From positions 1,240,001 through 1,304,000 of the forward strand of contig NZ_FMTS01000001.1 in assembly GCF_900100255.1 (NCBI RefSeq): 64,000 bases of DNA. The letters are read 5' to 3'. The notes beneath the pieces are model-generated. The model was not told where the DNA came from, did not search any database, and saw only the letters and a list, made by a program, of their open reading frames with translations. The position numbers and the translations under genes are program-made. Below, in pieces: positions 19,172 to 27,103 of the stretch; the stretch's first letter is position 1, and every line of letters starts with the position of its first letter. The DNA comes from Asticcacaulis taihuensis. Its GTDB lineage: Bacteria; Pseudomonadota; Alphaproteobacteria; Caulobacterales; Caulobacteraceae.

Positions 19172-19560
19172 GTCAAAGCCTCATCAGTCGCCCGGAGCAG
19201 ACCGAGCCATGTATTATAAGAGCCGTGGTCCAGATACAGCTCACGAATTTCGGAATCGCCGGTCGAGATGCGCCTGAGTGCCGCCCGCGCCAGGCCGGTG
19301 AGATCGGCGGGCGGCGGTCCCATCGCCTCAAGGATCATCAGATAATCCTGCGCAGACACATCGCTCTTGCCGGTTGCCACGGTCAACAAGGCCGCCGCCG
19401 CCCAGGCCCGCGCGCCTTCGGCCAGTTCGGCATAGTCTTCATTGGCCAGAATCGCATTGAAAACGAAGCGGACACTTTCCCATGACGGCACATCTTCCAG
19501 TTCCATCATCAGGTCTGCGGCGTCGTCATTGTCGAACGGTCCGGGGCCCCAGGCGCTCAT
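19168..19560 (-). CDS. DUF4259 family protein
   Basis: A 130-residue acidic cytoplasmic protein starting [21 protein letters not shown], which is the DUF4259 signature (WGxGxFDNDDAxD). Function unknown. It sits between the Ddl-like gene (2-nt gap) and the large metH half (4-nt overlap) in the methionine operon, so it is expressed with them, but this gives no mechanistic clue. Confidence 0.88.
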   Translation of the reverse strand: MSAWGPGPFDNDDAADLMMELEDVPSWESVRFVFNAILANEDYAELAEGARAWAAAALLTVATGKSDVSAQDYLMILEAMGPPPADLTGLARAALRRISTGDSEIRELYLDHGSYNTWLGLLRATDEALT

Positions 19561-19562
19561 AG

Positions 19563-20552
19563 CTACTTGACCACCTTCCGGATCGCCAGGTCGATCTGAC
19601 CATGCAGGAAATCGATAAACTCGATGCCCTGCGCCTTCAGCGATTTCGGATAGAGCGAGGCCTTGGTCAGGCCCGGCAGGGTATTGGTTTCCAGATAGAT
19701 CGGGCCTTTATCAGAGACGATGAAATCAGACCGCGAATATCCCCGGCAAGACATCGCCTTGTGCGCCTTGACCGCCAGGCGTTGCAGTTCGGCATTGATG
19801 GCGGGATCGAAGCGTGCCGGGCAGATTTCCTGCGTCGTTGATTTCAGATACTTCCCGGCATAGTCGAAGGCGCCATCGCCCGGCACGATCTCGACAGGCG
19901 GCAGGGCGATCACTGAACCATCGGCCTGCTCCAGCACGCCGCAGGTCGCTTCCGGGCCGGTGATAAAGGGCTCGATAAGATAGGCCATGCTGGCGGATTC
20001 GCGCTTCACGGCGGCGATATCCTGCGAGGAATTGACGTAGATCAGGCCGTAGCTTGAGCCTTCCTGCGCCGGTTTGGCAATCAGGCGGCCATAGTGGGCC
20101 AGCGCCTCATCGGCCTCATCCAGCGTCACGCTGGAAGGCGAATGCACACCCGCCAGGCCGGCGAACAGTTTGGCCGCCGTTTTGTCGAACGCCAGGTGCG
20201 AGGCCGCCGAGCCGGAGCCGGTAAAGGGCACGCCGCGCGCCTCGGCCAAAACCTGGAACTGGCCGTTTTCCGCCGTGCCGCCATGCAGGCCCAGCACCAG
20301 GACGCGATCCTCGGCCGCTGCGGTATCGAGCGCCTCAGCCACAGTGCCGAGCGTGGCGCCATCGGCCTTGAACGGCACCTCGAACGGCTTTTCGTGACCC
20401 AATAGCCGTTCCTGCGACGTTATATGCACCGTGCCGTCCAGATCCCAAAACCACAGGTCAGCTTGCGGCAAGGCCGTGGTCAGGGCCTGGGCCGAGGCTA
20501 CGGAGACGAGGCGCTCGCGGCTGGTGCCGCCGAAAAGGATGGTCGTTTTCAT
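19563..20552 (-). CDS. D-alanine--D-alanine ligase-like ATP-grasp enzyme
   Basis: A 329-residue ATP-grasp ligase of the Ddl family. N-terminal GGTSRERLVS keeps the glutamate that binds the first D-Ala; GLHGGTAENG replaces the usual HGxxGEDG; PFTGSGSAASHLAFDK, LIAKPAQEGSSYG (ATP site) and YLETNTLPGLTKASLYPK (Mg site and second D-Ala) follow. A canonical ddl would be expected further along the dcw cluster, outside the window, so this may be a paralogue with a different dipeptide substrate. Its ATG overlaps the stop of the small metH half by 4 nt, placing it in the methionine operon, an odd location for a wall enzyme. Confidence 0.8.
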   Translation of the reverse strand: MKTTILFGGTSRERLVSVASAQALTTALPQADLWFWDLDGTVHITSQERLLGHEKPFEVPFKADGATLGTVAEALDTAAAEDRVLVLGLHGGTAENGQFQVLAEARGVPFTGSGSAASHLAFDKTAAKLFAGLAGVHSPSSVTLDEADEALAHYGRLIAKPAQEGSSYGLIYVNSSQDIAAVKRESASMAYLIEPFITGPEATCGVLEQADGSVIALPPVEIVPGDGAFDYAGKYLKSTTQEICPARFDPAINAELQRLAVKAHKAMSCRGYSRSDFIVSDKGPIYLETNTLPGLTKASLYPKSLKAQGIEFIDFLHGQIDLAIRKVVK

Positions 20553-21613
20553 GTCAGTTCGAAAGGCTCAAGGCCCGCCAGCCTGAGGGCCTTGGGGCGT
20601 TCGGGTATCTGGCGCGGCGTGATGCCGCTGACTTCATCAGCCACATGCTTTATGTGATCCGGCGTGGTGCCGCAACAGCCGCCCAGAATATTGACAATAC
20701 CATCCTTGGCCCATTCGTGCAGTTCGTGGGCCGTTTCGTGCGGCTGCTCGTCATACTGGCCCATCGCATTCGGCAGGCCGGCATTAGGATAGGCGGCAAC
20801 CAGACAATCGGCCACGCGCGCCAGTTCGGCGATATGCGGACGCATCAGGTCGGCGCCCAGCGCGCAATTGAACCCAACAGCGAACGGCTTGGCGTGGCGC
20901 ACGCTGTTCCAGAAGGCTTCGGCGGTCTGGCCCGAAAGCGTGCGGCCGGAACGGTCGGTGATGGTGCCGGAAATCCAGATCGGCAGGGCTTCCTGGCCTT
21001 CATCCTCAAGATCAAGAATAGCCTTGATCGCCGCCTTGCAGTTCAGCGTGTCTGTGATGGTCTCGATCAGGTAGAGATCAACCCCGCCTTCATAAAGCGC
21101 CGCCACCTGCTCACGATACGCCTGATAGACCTGATCGAAAGTCACCAGGCGCGCACCCGGATCGTTCACGTCCGACGACATGGACAGCATCTTGTTGAGC
21201 GGCCCGATGGAACCGGCGACAAAACGCGGCTTGTTAGGCTCCTTCGCCGTCCATTCATCGGCCACCTTGCGGGCGATCTTCGCGCCTTCGCGGTTGATAT
21301 CGATGACCGCCTGCAGGTCGAGGTGATAGTCGTCCTGCGCGATGGTGGTCGCCGAGAAGGTATTGGTTTCGGAAATATCGGCACCCGCCGCATAATACTG
21401 GTTATGCAGGTCGGCAATGATATCCGGCCGGGTCAGGCACAGGATATCGTTATTGCCCTTCATCTGGCCCTTATGGCCCTTGAAGCGCTCGCCAAGGAAA
21501 TCTGCCTCGTCCAGCCCCCGGCGCTGGATCATTACGCCCCACGAACCATCCAGAATCAGGATGCGCTCCTTGGCGGACTGCTTTAGCGCAGCAATGCGTT
21601 CGATACGGTTCAT
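20549..21613 (-). CDS. metH: Methionine synthase, homocysteine-binding half (split MetH)
   Basis: Zinc-dependent homocysteine S-methyltransferase domain that partners the cobalamin half. I start at 21613 ([30 protein letters not shown], 354 aa); the frame is open further upstream only through the palindromic repeat. Zinc ligands are visible as C250 (VGFNCALG) and C313-C314 ([10 protein letters not shown]). [11 protein letters not shown] and [17 protein letters not shown] are family blocks. In most bacteria this domain is fused to the rest of MetH; here the halves are separated by two other genes. metF lies upstream. Confidence 0.95.
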   Translation of the reverse strand: MNRIERIAALKQSAKERILILDGSWGVMIQRRGLDEADFLGERFKGHKGQMKGNNDILCLTRPDIIADLHNQYYAAGADISETNTFSATTIAQDDYHLDLQAVIDINREGAKIARKVADEWTAKEPNKPRFVAGSIGPLNKMLSMSSDVNDPGARLVTFDQVYQAYREQVAALYEGGVDLYLIETITDTLNCKAAIKAILDLEDEGQEALPIWISGTITDRSGRTLSGQTAEAFWNSVRHAKPFAVGFNCALGADLMRPHIAELARVADCLVAAYPNAGLPNAMGQYDEQPHETAHELHEWAKDGIVNILGGCCGTTPDHIKHVADEVSGITPRQIPERPKALRLAGLEPFELT

Positions 21614-21642
21614 TACTGTATTCCTGTGTAAAGGAAGCAAGA

Positions 21643-21783
21643 AACCCCACCACCACATCTCGCCGCTTCGCGGTTCGTGCGGTCCCCCTCCCCGGCATAG
21701 CCGGGGAGGTTCAAGAAAAATGTACCTCCCCAACTTGTTGGGGAGGGGGACCACGAGCCAAAGGCGAAGTGGTGGTGGGGGGG
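21643..21783. repeat. GC-rich palindromic repeat between metF and metH
   Basis: About 140 bp of nested inverted repeats. The outer arms are CCCCACCACCAC and GTGGTGGTGGGG. Inside are GGTCCCCCTCCCC with its complement, a CTCCCCGGCATAGCCGGGGAG hairpin half at 21688-21709 and CTCCCCAACTTGTTGGGGAG at 21726-21745. It occupies most of the 184-nt gap inside the metF-metH transcript and would form a large hairpin in the mRNA. The motif CCACCACTTCG...GTGGTCCCCCTCCCC recurs at 35394-35525, which marks an interspersed family. Confidence 0.75.
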
Positions 21784-21797
21784 CTTACTTGAGATAA

Positions 21798-22721
21798 TCA
21801 CGCTGAGACCGCCTTCAATCCCAGTATCCGGCCGATGGCAAAGACCAGGTCGGCTCGGTTCAGCGTGTAAAAGTGGAAGTTCTCTACACCTTCGCGTTCC
21901 AGGCCCAGACACAGTTCTACCGCCACGGCCGAGGCCAGCAGCTTGCGCGTATCAGCATCTTCATCCAGCCCCTCGAACAGTTCGCCCAGCCAGTCGGGAA
22001 TAGCGGCCTCACAGGCGGCAGCCATGCGGCGCAGCCCCTTGAAGTTAGTCACCGGCATAATGCCCGGCGTCAGGTCGATTTTGATCCCCGCATCGGCCAC
22101 AGCATCACGGAAACGCAGGAAGGTGGCCGGCTCGAAGAAGAACTGGCTGATACCGCGCGTCGCCCCGGCATCGACCTTCTGGCGCAGGACATCGAGATCG
22201 AAGGCGAGCGACGGCGACTGCGGGTGTTTCTCAGGATAGACCCCGACGCTGACCTCAAAATCGCCGATCCGCTTGATGGCGGCCGTCAGTTCGGTAGCGT
22301 TCTGGTAGCCGTCATTGCGGGGCTTGTAATCACCAAAACCTGAGGGCGGATCACCGCGCAGGGAAACGATGTGGCGCACGCCGGCCTCCCAATAGGCACG
22401 GATCACCTCGTCGACCTCCTCACGCGAGGCATCGACGCAAGTTAAGTGTGCGGCCGGCTTCAGGTGCGTCTCATCGAGAATGCGCTTCACCGTACGGTGG
22501 GTCCGTTCGCGCGTCGAGCCGCCGGCGCCGTAGGTGACGGAGACAAACTCAGGATTGAGCGGCGCCAGGCGGCGGATCGACTCCCACAGGGTCGTTTCCA
22601 TTTCTTCCGTCTTCGGCGGGAAGAATTCAAACGACACTTTCAGGTTCTGCCCGCCAGCGGCGAGCGAACGCGCAATGGGAGCGAGATCGGATTTCAGATT
22701 GGGATTCAGCGAGGGGCTCAT
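21798..22721 (-). CDS. metF: 5,10-methylenetetrahydrofolate reductase MetF
   Basis: FAD-dependent reduction of methylene-THF to methyl-THF, the methyl donor for methionine synthase. The 307-residue TIM-barrel protein shows VSFEFFPPKTEEME near residue 29, VSVTYGAGGSTRERTH (the folate/FAD region), RHIVSLRGDPPSG and FDLDVLRQKVDAGATRGISQFFFEP. It starts 44 nt downstream of the SahR-like regulator and precedes the metH halves, so methyl supply and use share an operon. Confidence 0.97.
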   Translation of the reverse strand: MSPSLNPNLKSDLAPIARSLAAGGQNLKVSFEFFPPKTEEMETTLWESIRRLAPLNPEFVSVTYGAGGSTRERTHRTVKRILDETHLKPAAHLTCVDASREEVDEVIRAYWEAGVRHIVSLRGDPPSGFGDYKPRNDGYQNATELTAAIKRIGDFEVSVGVYPEKHPQSPSLAFDLDVLRQKVDAGATRGISQFFFEPATFLRFRDAVADAGIKIDLTPGIMPVTNFKGLRRMAAACEAAIPDWLGELFEGLDEDADTRKLLASAVAVELCLGLEREGVENFHFYTLNRADLVFAIGRILGLKAVSA

Positions 22722-22765
22722 ATCGGGAAATTCTCAGTGTGTGCCTGTTCAGGCAAATTCAGGGG

Positions 22766-23719
22766 TCAGCTCTTGATGGCGAGCCAGATCTTGACGGTCA
22801 GGCCAGCCTCTTTCGGCGGCAGCGAACGGGTGACATCCAGCTTGAGACCGGCGGTTTCGAACCAGTGGTCCATGTCCTCGTCCAGCATACCCAGCCGGCG
22901 GTGCTGATATTGCTCGCGCATGATTTCGAGATCGTGGTGCGCGAAGTCGGCAATCAGCAGACGCCCTCCGGGTTTCAGCAGCCGCGCGGCTTCGGCGATC
23001 GCCCGGCCGGGATCAGCCAGGAAGTGCAGCACCTGATGGACCACCACGAAATCAGCCGAAGCCGCCGGCAATCGGGTTTCGTAGATATCGCCATGGCGGA
23101 AATCGATGGTTTCCAGCCCGGCATCATGTGAACGCGCCCGCGCCACATTGAGCATGTGCTGCGACAGATCCAGGCCGATGGCTGTCTTCGCATCGCCGCC
23201 CAGAAGCGTCAGCATACGTCCGGAGCCGGTGCCCAGATCAACCAGGTGCGCATAGGGCTGGCGGGCAGCCAGCCGCAGGATCTCGGCTTCGACATCCGCC
23301 TCGGCTACATAGTGGCTGCGGATTTCATCCCATTTCGGCGCGATGGTCTCGAAATAGCCTTCCGCCGATTTGCGCCGGTGACTGCGGACCCCTTCGAGCT
23401 GTTGCAGGTCTTCGCCATAGGCATCGTCCAGCGAAGCCAGAATGACATCGACCAGCGGCCGGATGGACGGCGCGGACGACAGGCGGTAAAAGACCCAGGC
23501 GCCGTCAGGGAACCGTTCGATCAGCCCGGCTTCGCTCATCAGCTTGAGATGGCGCGAGATGCGCGGCTGGCTCTGGTCGAGAATAGACACCAGTTCCATC
23601 ACCGACAGCTCTTCGCGCGCCAGCAGGCGCAGCAGGCGCAGGCGCGTTGGCTCACCCGCAGCCTTCAGGGCTTCGAGGAGCGTATTGAACCGGATCTTGG
23701 ACGTGTAATCATCAGCCAT
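22766..23719 (-). CDS. sahR: SahR-like repressor: ArsR HTH fused to a SAM-methyltransferase fold
   Basis: A 317-residue regulator from the ATG at 23719 (MADDYTSKIRF). Residues 10-95 form an ArsR winged helix (LKAAGEPTRLRLLRLLAREELSVMELVSILDQSQPRISRHLKLMSEAGLIE); residues 120-317 are a class I methyltransferase fold with DLGTGSGRMLTLLGG and FVVVHQVLHFLADPGRAIAEAARLLKPGGRLLI. SahR proteins with this architecture repress SAM-cycle genes and release DNA on binding S-adenosylhomocysteine. The link is strengthened by metF and metH directly downstream and a perfect palindrome directly upstream. I prefer 23719 over 23767, because the longer frame would translate the operator. Confidence 0.88.
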   Translation of the reverse strand: MADDYTSKIRFNTLLEALKAAGEPTRLRLLRLLAREELSVMELVSILDQSQPRISRHLKLMSEAGLIERFPDGAWVFYRLSSAPSIRPLVDVILASLDDAYGEDLQQLEGVRSHRRKSAEGYFETIAPKWDEIRSHYVAEADVEAEILRLAARQPYAHLVDLGTGSGRMLTLLGGDAKTAIGLDLSQHMLNVARARSHDAGLETIDFRHGDIYETRLPAASADFVVVHQVLHFLADPGRAIAEAARLLKPGGRLLIADFAHHDLEIMREQYQHRRLGMLDEDMDHWFETAGLKLDVTRSLPPKEAGLTVKIWLAIKS

Positions 23720-23722
23720 ATA

Positions 23723-23748
23723 ATCATATAAAGATATCTTTATATGAT
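23723..23748. promoter_or_regulatory. 26-bp perfect palindromic operator (probable SahR site)
   Basis: The bases from 23723 to 23748 form an uninterrupted palindrome centred on GATATC, with arms of A/T (half-site ATCATATAAAGAT). It ends 3 nt before the chosen regulator start codon, covering the expected ribosome-binding region, which fits autorepression of the sahR-metF-metH operon. A centred GATATC is consistent with my recollection of SahR motifs; I could not check it. Confidence 0.75.
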
Positions 23749-23863
23749 GTGCAAGTGTTTTTTCCACCCGGCGAATAGCCTATAGTCGCTGCGTCAGCAT
23801 AGCGCATGGCAATCGGGGGCGCCATACCCCATTATAAGACCCTGAAACAGACGAGGTTATACT

Positions 23864-24226
23864 ATGAGAGACGGCGTTGGTATCGGCAAGGCCCTGCTGC
23901 GCGGCTTGCAGCGAAAATGCCCTTGCTGCGGCAAGGCGTCCGCCTTTCGCGGCTACCTGAAGGTGGTCGATGCCTGCCCGAATTGCCAGACGCCGCTCAG
24001 CCTGTACCCTACCGATGACGGCCCGGCCTATATCACCATGATTCTTATCGGCCATCTGGTGATTGCGCCTGCCTTCATGTTCGGCTTTTTCTACGCCTAT
24101 CCGGTGCAGGTTCTGGTGCCGGTGCTGGTCGGCTCTATCGGCCTGCTGACCCTTCTGGCCCTGCCCTTCATCAAGGGTGCCTTCTTAGGGCTGATGTGGT
24201 ATTTGGGCCTCAAACAGGCGCGATAA
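23864..24226 (+). CDS. DUF983 family membrane protein
   Basis: A 120-residue protein with an N-terminal zinc-ribbon-like set of cysteines (CPCCGKASAFRGYLKVVDACPNCQTPL) followed by two membrane helices (MILIGHLVIAPAFMFGFFYA; VLVPVLVGSIGLLTLLALPFIKGAF). This is the DUF983 layout. In some alphaproteobacteria the family lies near cytochrome oxidase genes, but none is present here. It is divergent from the SahR-like gene. Confidence 0.9.
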   Translation: MRDGVGIGKALLRGLQRKCPCCGKASAFRGYLKVVDACPNCQTPLSLYPTDDGPAYITMILIGHLVIAPAFMFGFFYAYPVQVLVPVLVGSIGLLTLLALPFIKGAFLGLMWYLGLKQAR

Positions 24227-24295
24227 TACCTTGACAAGACTTCCCCTTAGGCGCGAAATACGCATCCATAATCCGCAATAAAAGGGAGTTGCGTC

Positions 24296-24475
24296 ATGGC
24301 TCACAAGTTCGAAATCCGCAAGAACAAGGCCGGCGAATTCGTTGCCTACTTCACCTATAATGGGGAGAGTATCTGGTGGACCGAAGGTTACAGCTCCAAG
24401 GCGTCCGCCAAGAACGCGATCGAATCGGTCCTGAAAAACGGCCCCAAAGCCGAAATCGACGATCAGACGGACTAA
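24296..24475 (+). CDS. YegP/DUF1508 family small protein
   Basis: A 59-residue protein reading MAHKFEIRKNKAGEFVAYF, then YNGESIWWTEGYSSKASAKNAIESV, and ending AEIDDQTD. This is one copy of the DUF1508 (YegP) repeat, which forms a small beta-alpha fold with the FxAxNGExIxxSEGYxSKxSAxNAIxSV consensus. Function unknown. A good ribosome site (AAGGGAG) lies 8 nt before the ATG. Confidence 0.9.
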   Translation: MAHKFEIRKNKAGEFVAYFTYNGESIWWTEGYSSKASAKNAIESVLKNGPKAEIDDQTD

Positions 24476-24516
24476 CTGACCGGAAAACGCGGCTTCACAG
24501 AGCGGCCGCGCTTATC

Positions 24517-24792
24517 TCACATCATGCCGAGTGCATCCTGGATCAGGGCTATCGAGCCCTGGGCTTCTTCGGTGCATTCCATGGAAAGCCGATCGATCTC
24601 TTCCTGGGCGAAACTGCGCATCAGCATGGCCGCCTGCGGTGACAGCGCCATCAGGGTGCGCGTCGAGGCGCGCGCCAGGGCAAGGGCGGCATCCACGTCA
24701 ACCAGGTTCGCCGTGTCGCGGGCGACAGCGAGGGCATAAAGACGCGAGGCCACATCCGGGGAGGAATTTGACATCATTTTCTTTTTGGACAT
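24517..24792 (-). CDS. Small alpha-helical protein of unknown function
   Basis: I start at 24792 (MSKKKMMSNSSPDVASRLYALAVARD, 91 aa), although a longer open frame exists upstream with composition unlike a protein. The product is Ala/Leu-rich and mostly helical, with a cluster of methionines (LMALSPQAAMLMRSFAQEEIDRLSM) and no membrane segment or signal peptide. Family not recognised. It is convergent with yegP-like. A start at the MM pair (residues 6-7) is also possible. Confidence 0.55.
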   Translation of the reverse strand: MSKKKMMSNSSPDVASRLYALAVARDTANLVDVDAALALARASTRTLMALSPQAAMLMRSFAQEEIDRLSMECTEEAQGSIALIQDALGMM

Positions 24793-25346
24793 AGGTGAAC
24801 ACAAACTCAAACCAGGCCGGAACAGAGGATGCTGAAACACACACGACACATCCAGGCCGTACACAACGCATACGCTTAATTGCCCCCGATATAGCGAAAG
24901 ATTGTGACTAAAACCAGCCTTGCAGCCGGTTACCGCTTTCCGCCACGGCACTGTCATCCTTTTGTAATACATCGAATAATTGCATTACCTGCGAGAGAAA
25001 TTCCAATTAGTCGCGTGTAATAACGAATTTATTTCAAGATAGCGGTAACATTCATGGAAAAATTCTACATTATGAGATTTTTTCCCGTCATGACCATGAC
25101 ATCTCGTAACAAAAAAGGCGAAAATGCGGCAATTATACGCCTGAAAATCGCCTGAAAACCGAATCCCTGGCCATAATCCGCGCCCGCCTGCGCAAATTCC
25201 GCCGGAACCGTCTCCCGCAGGCCACAATCTGCAAATCCAGGCGCATATTGCAAAATACTGCAAACCCGCTTTACCGCCTCCGGCAGCAAAAGGCCGCCAT
25301 GTCCGGCGAACACGGCGGCCTTCACATCGGGCAGACTTTAAAGGGT
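24793..25346. other. Gene-free AT-rich stretch upstream of the 91-aa gene, with the ppa terminator
   Basis: About 550 nt with no convincing gene. The middle (24960-25130) is clearly richer in A and T than the rest of the window. A 33-codon ATG frame at 25054-25155 has no ribosome site and was not called. The right end holds the ppa terminator (25289-25322). Promoter elements for the 91-aa gene must lie at the left, but none matches a consensus well. Confidence 0.5.
25289..25322 (-). terminator. Probable terminator downstream of ppa
   Basis: AAGGCCGCC (25290-25298) pairs with GGCGGCCTT (25314-25322) around a 15-nt loop; on the minus strand it is followed by TTTTGC. The U tract is short, so efficiency is uncertain. 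Confidence 0.65.
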
Positions 25347-25883
25347 TTAGCCAATCTTCTGGGCCAGGCGTTCCTGACCATCACGGATCAGTTGCGCCGC
25401 CGCTTCCGGCTCGACCCAGCCGATGACATTGGTCATCTTGTTCTTTTCCAGATCCTTGTAGTGCGCGAAAAAGTGCGTGATCTGGTCGATCAGGATGGAC
25501 GGCATCTGGCGATAGCTCTGCACATTGGTATAGTAGGGATGCAGCTTGTCGACCGGGACAGCCAGGATCTTCTCGTCGCGGCCGGCCTCATCTTCCATGA
25601 TCAGGGCGCCGATCGGGCGCACGCGAATGACCACGCCGGGATAAACCGGCGTCGGGCCGACCACCATCACGTCGCAGGGATCGCCGTCATCGGCCAGGGT
25701 GTGCGGGATGAAACCGTAATTGCCCGGATAATACATTGAGGTGTACAGGAAGCGATCGACGAACAGGGCGCCGGAATCCTTGTCCATCTCGTACTTCACC
25801 GGCATACCGCCCTGCGGGATTTCGATGACCGCGTGGACGTCCCACGGCGCGTTCGGACCAACGGAGATTTTATCAATATTCAT
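25347..25883 (-). CDS. ppa: Inorganic pyrophosphatase (family I)
   Basis: Hydrolyses pyrophosphate from biosynthetic reactions. I start at 25883 (MNIDKISVGPNAPWDVHAVIEIPQGG, 178 aa), the usual family length. The signatures are KYEMDKDSGALFVDRFLYTSMYYPGNYGFIPHTLADDGDPCDVMVV, containing the DxxxxDxD-like metal site (DGDPCD), and the later MEDEAGRDEKILAVP and DQITHFFAHYKDLEKNK. It is a stand-alone gene with its own terminator. Confidence 0.97.
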   Translation of the reverse strand: MNIDKISVGPNAPWDVHAVIEIPQGGMPVKYEMDKDSGALFVDRFLYTSMYYPGNYGFIPHTLADDGDPCDVMVVGPTPVYPGVVIRVRPIGALIMEDEAGRDEKILAVPVDKLHPYYTNVQSYRQMPSILIDQITHFFAHYKDLEKNKMTNVIGWVEPEAAAQLIRDGQERLAQKIG

Positions 25884-26057
25884 TGCGTGACTTTGATTTG
25901 GAGCCAAAAAGGTGCGCTTTCATAAGCGCTGCCCCCTGTTCGCACAAGCGAAGAAAAGTAAATTCACCAATCTTTCTGACGAATCACATGACGAAGTCCG
26001 GCAAAGACACTTATAAAGTGTCGTCAAAAGCCACATCTTCGCTTTACAGGCATCCCG

Positions 26058-26867
26058 ATGTCCATTCTGAATACCCTGGTACGCGCCGCGCAGGACAGCC
26101 CGCTCGATATAGCCGGCCTTGTCATCTTCATGTTCTGCTGGCTGGGTTATGAGCCCTTCCTGCGGCGGATATCCAAAAGCCGGGGCCTGATCACCAAGGA
26201 TCTGAGCGTGGTGCGCCGGGCGTGGATGCGCGAAATGACCGTGCGCGAGGTCAAGCTCTACGATTCCAACCTGATGGCGCACGCGGTCAATTCGGCCACC
26301 AATTTTTCATCGGCCAACCTGCTGCTGATCGCCGCGGTCGCCGGCGTCCTCTTCGGCGGACACCTGCCGCTGAAGTCGCTGACAACCCTCGGCCTCGATG
26401 TCTCCTCCACCCAGCTTTTCCAGATCAAGATGGCCCTGGTGCTCATCTGCCTGTCGCGCGGCCTGCTCGATTTTATATGGGCCCTGCGCCAGATGAATTA
26501 TTGTGCCGCCGCCATGGGCTCCCTGCCGGAAAACATGGACGTCGATACGGCCGCCAAGTTCACCAACGCCATTACCAATGTGCTCGAACCGGCGATGACC
26601 AGCTTCTCGCAAGGTGTGCGGGCCTACTATTTCTCGCTGGCCGCCACCGCCTGGCTGTGGGGACCGATCTATCTTGCCCTCGCCAGCATAGGCGCCGTCG
26701 CCCTGCTCGGCTGGCGACAGTCGCGCTCGCAATCGGCGCGGGGCCTGCGGCAACTGCGCGAATTGCTGGAAGAGCATCCCTACCCGACCCCGCCGCGTCC
26801 CATCGCCGCAGAGGTCCAGATCAAGGAAAAAAATACCGCACCGCACAATGTGCAGGGCGGCTATTGA
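26058..26867 (+). CDS. DUF599 family membrane protein
   Basis: A 269-residue protein with four predicted membrane segments: DIAGLVIFMFCWLGYEPFL, SANLLLIAAVAGVLFGG, FQIKMALVLICLSRGLLDFIWALRQMNYCAA and the pair YYFSLAATAWLWGPIYLALASIGAVALLGW. The block RAWMREMTVREVKLYDSNLM is typical of DUF599. Function unknown. A charged cytoplasmic tail ends the protein. Confidence 0.88.
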   Translation: MSILNTLVRAAQDSPLDIAGLVIFMFCWLGYEPFLRRISKSRGLITKDLSVVRRAWMREMTVREVKLYDSNLMAHAVNSATNFSSANLLLIAAVAGVLFGGHLPLKSLTTLGLDVSSTQLFQIKMALVLICLSRGLLDFIWALRQMNYCAAAMGSLPENMDVDTAAKFTNAITNVLEPAMTSFSQGVRAYYFSLAATAWLWGPIYLALASIGAVALLGWRQSRSQSARGLRQLRELLEEHPYPTPPRPIAAEVQIKEKNTAPHNVQGGY

Positions 26868-26928
26868 GGCATTGCCTCACGCGCAAAACCCGGCCCCATC
26901 TCGAATTGTAACGATATGTGATCATATT

Positions 26929-27030
26929 ATGTTACATTTCGACTTGTATTCTTTCGCACCGCAAACTAAATTCAACCTGTTCGGCGCCTTCCTGGCGCTG
27001 ATGCCCTTCCTGGGCGTTTCCTCCCTGTAA
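26929..27030 (+). CDS. Possible 33-aa small protein before a terminator
   Basis: A short ATG frame reading MLHFDLYSFAPQTKFNLFGA then FLALMPFLGVSSL and stopping 4 nt before a strong terminator hairpin. The second half is hydrophobic enough to be membrane-associated. There is no clear ribosome site (TTGTAACGATATG precedes), which lowers confidence. The region just upstream has an imperfect palindrome (ATATGTGATCATAT, 26915-26928). It may instead be the 3' part of the DUF599 transcript. Confidence 0.35.
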   Translation: MLHFDLYSFAPQTKFNLFGAFLALMPFLGVSSL

Positions 27031-27034
27031 ACTT

Positions 27035-27064
27035 GGCCGCGCCGTAGAGCGCGGCCTTTTTTTT
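27035..27064 (+). terminator. Strong rho-independent terminator
   Basis: GGCCGCGC and GCGCGGCC form a perfect 8-bp stem with a CGTAGA loop, followed by eight T. It ends transcription from DUF599 or the small frame at 26929. Confidence 0.92.
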
Positions 27065-27103
27065 GGCTGCAAACAGAAACCGGCGCCATCACAAACCCGT
27101 TAC

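Noticed and set aside
25054-25155. 33-codon ATG frame in the AT-rich gap before ppa
   Set aside because: No ribosome site, no terminator or conserved feature; consistent with chance in AT-rich DNA.
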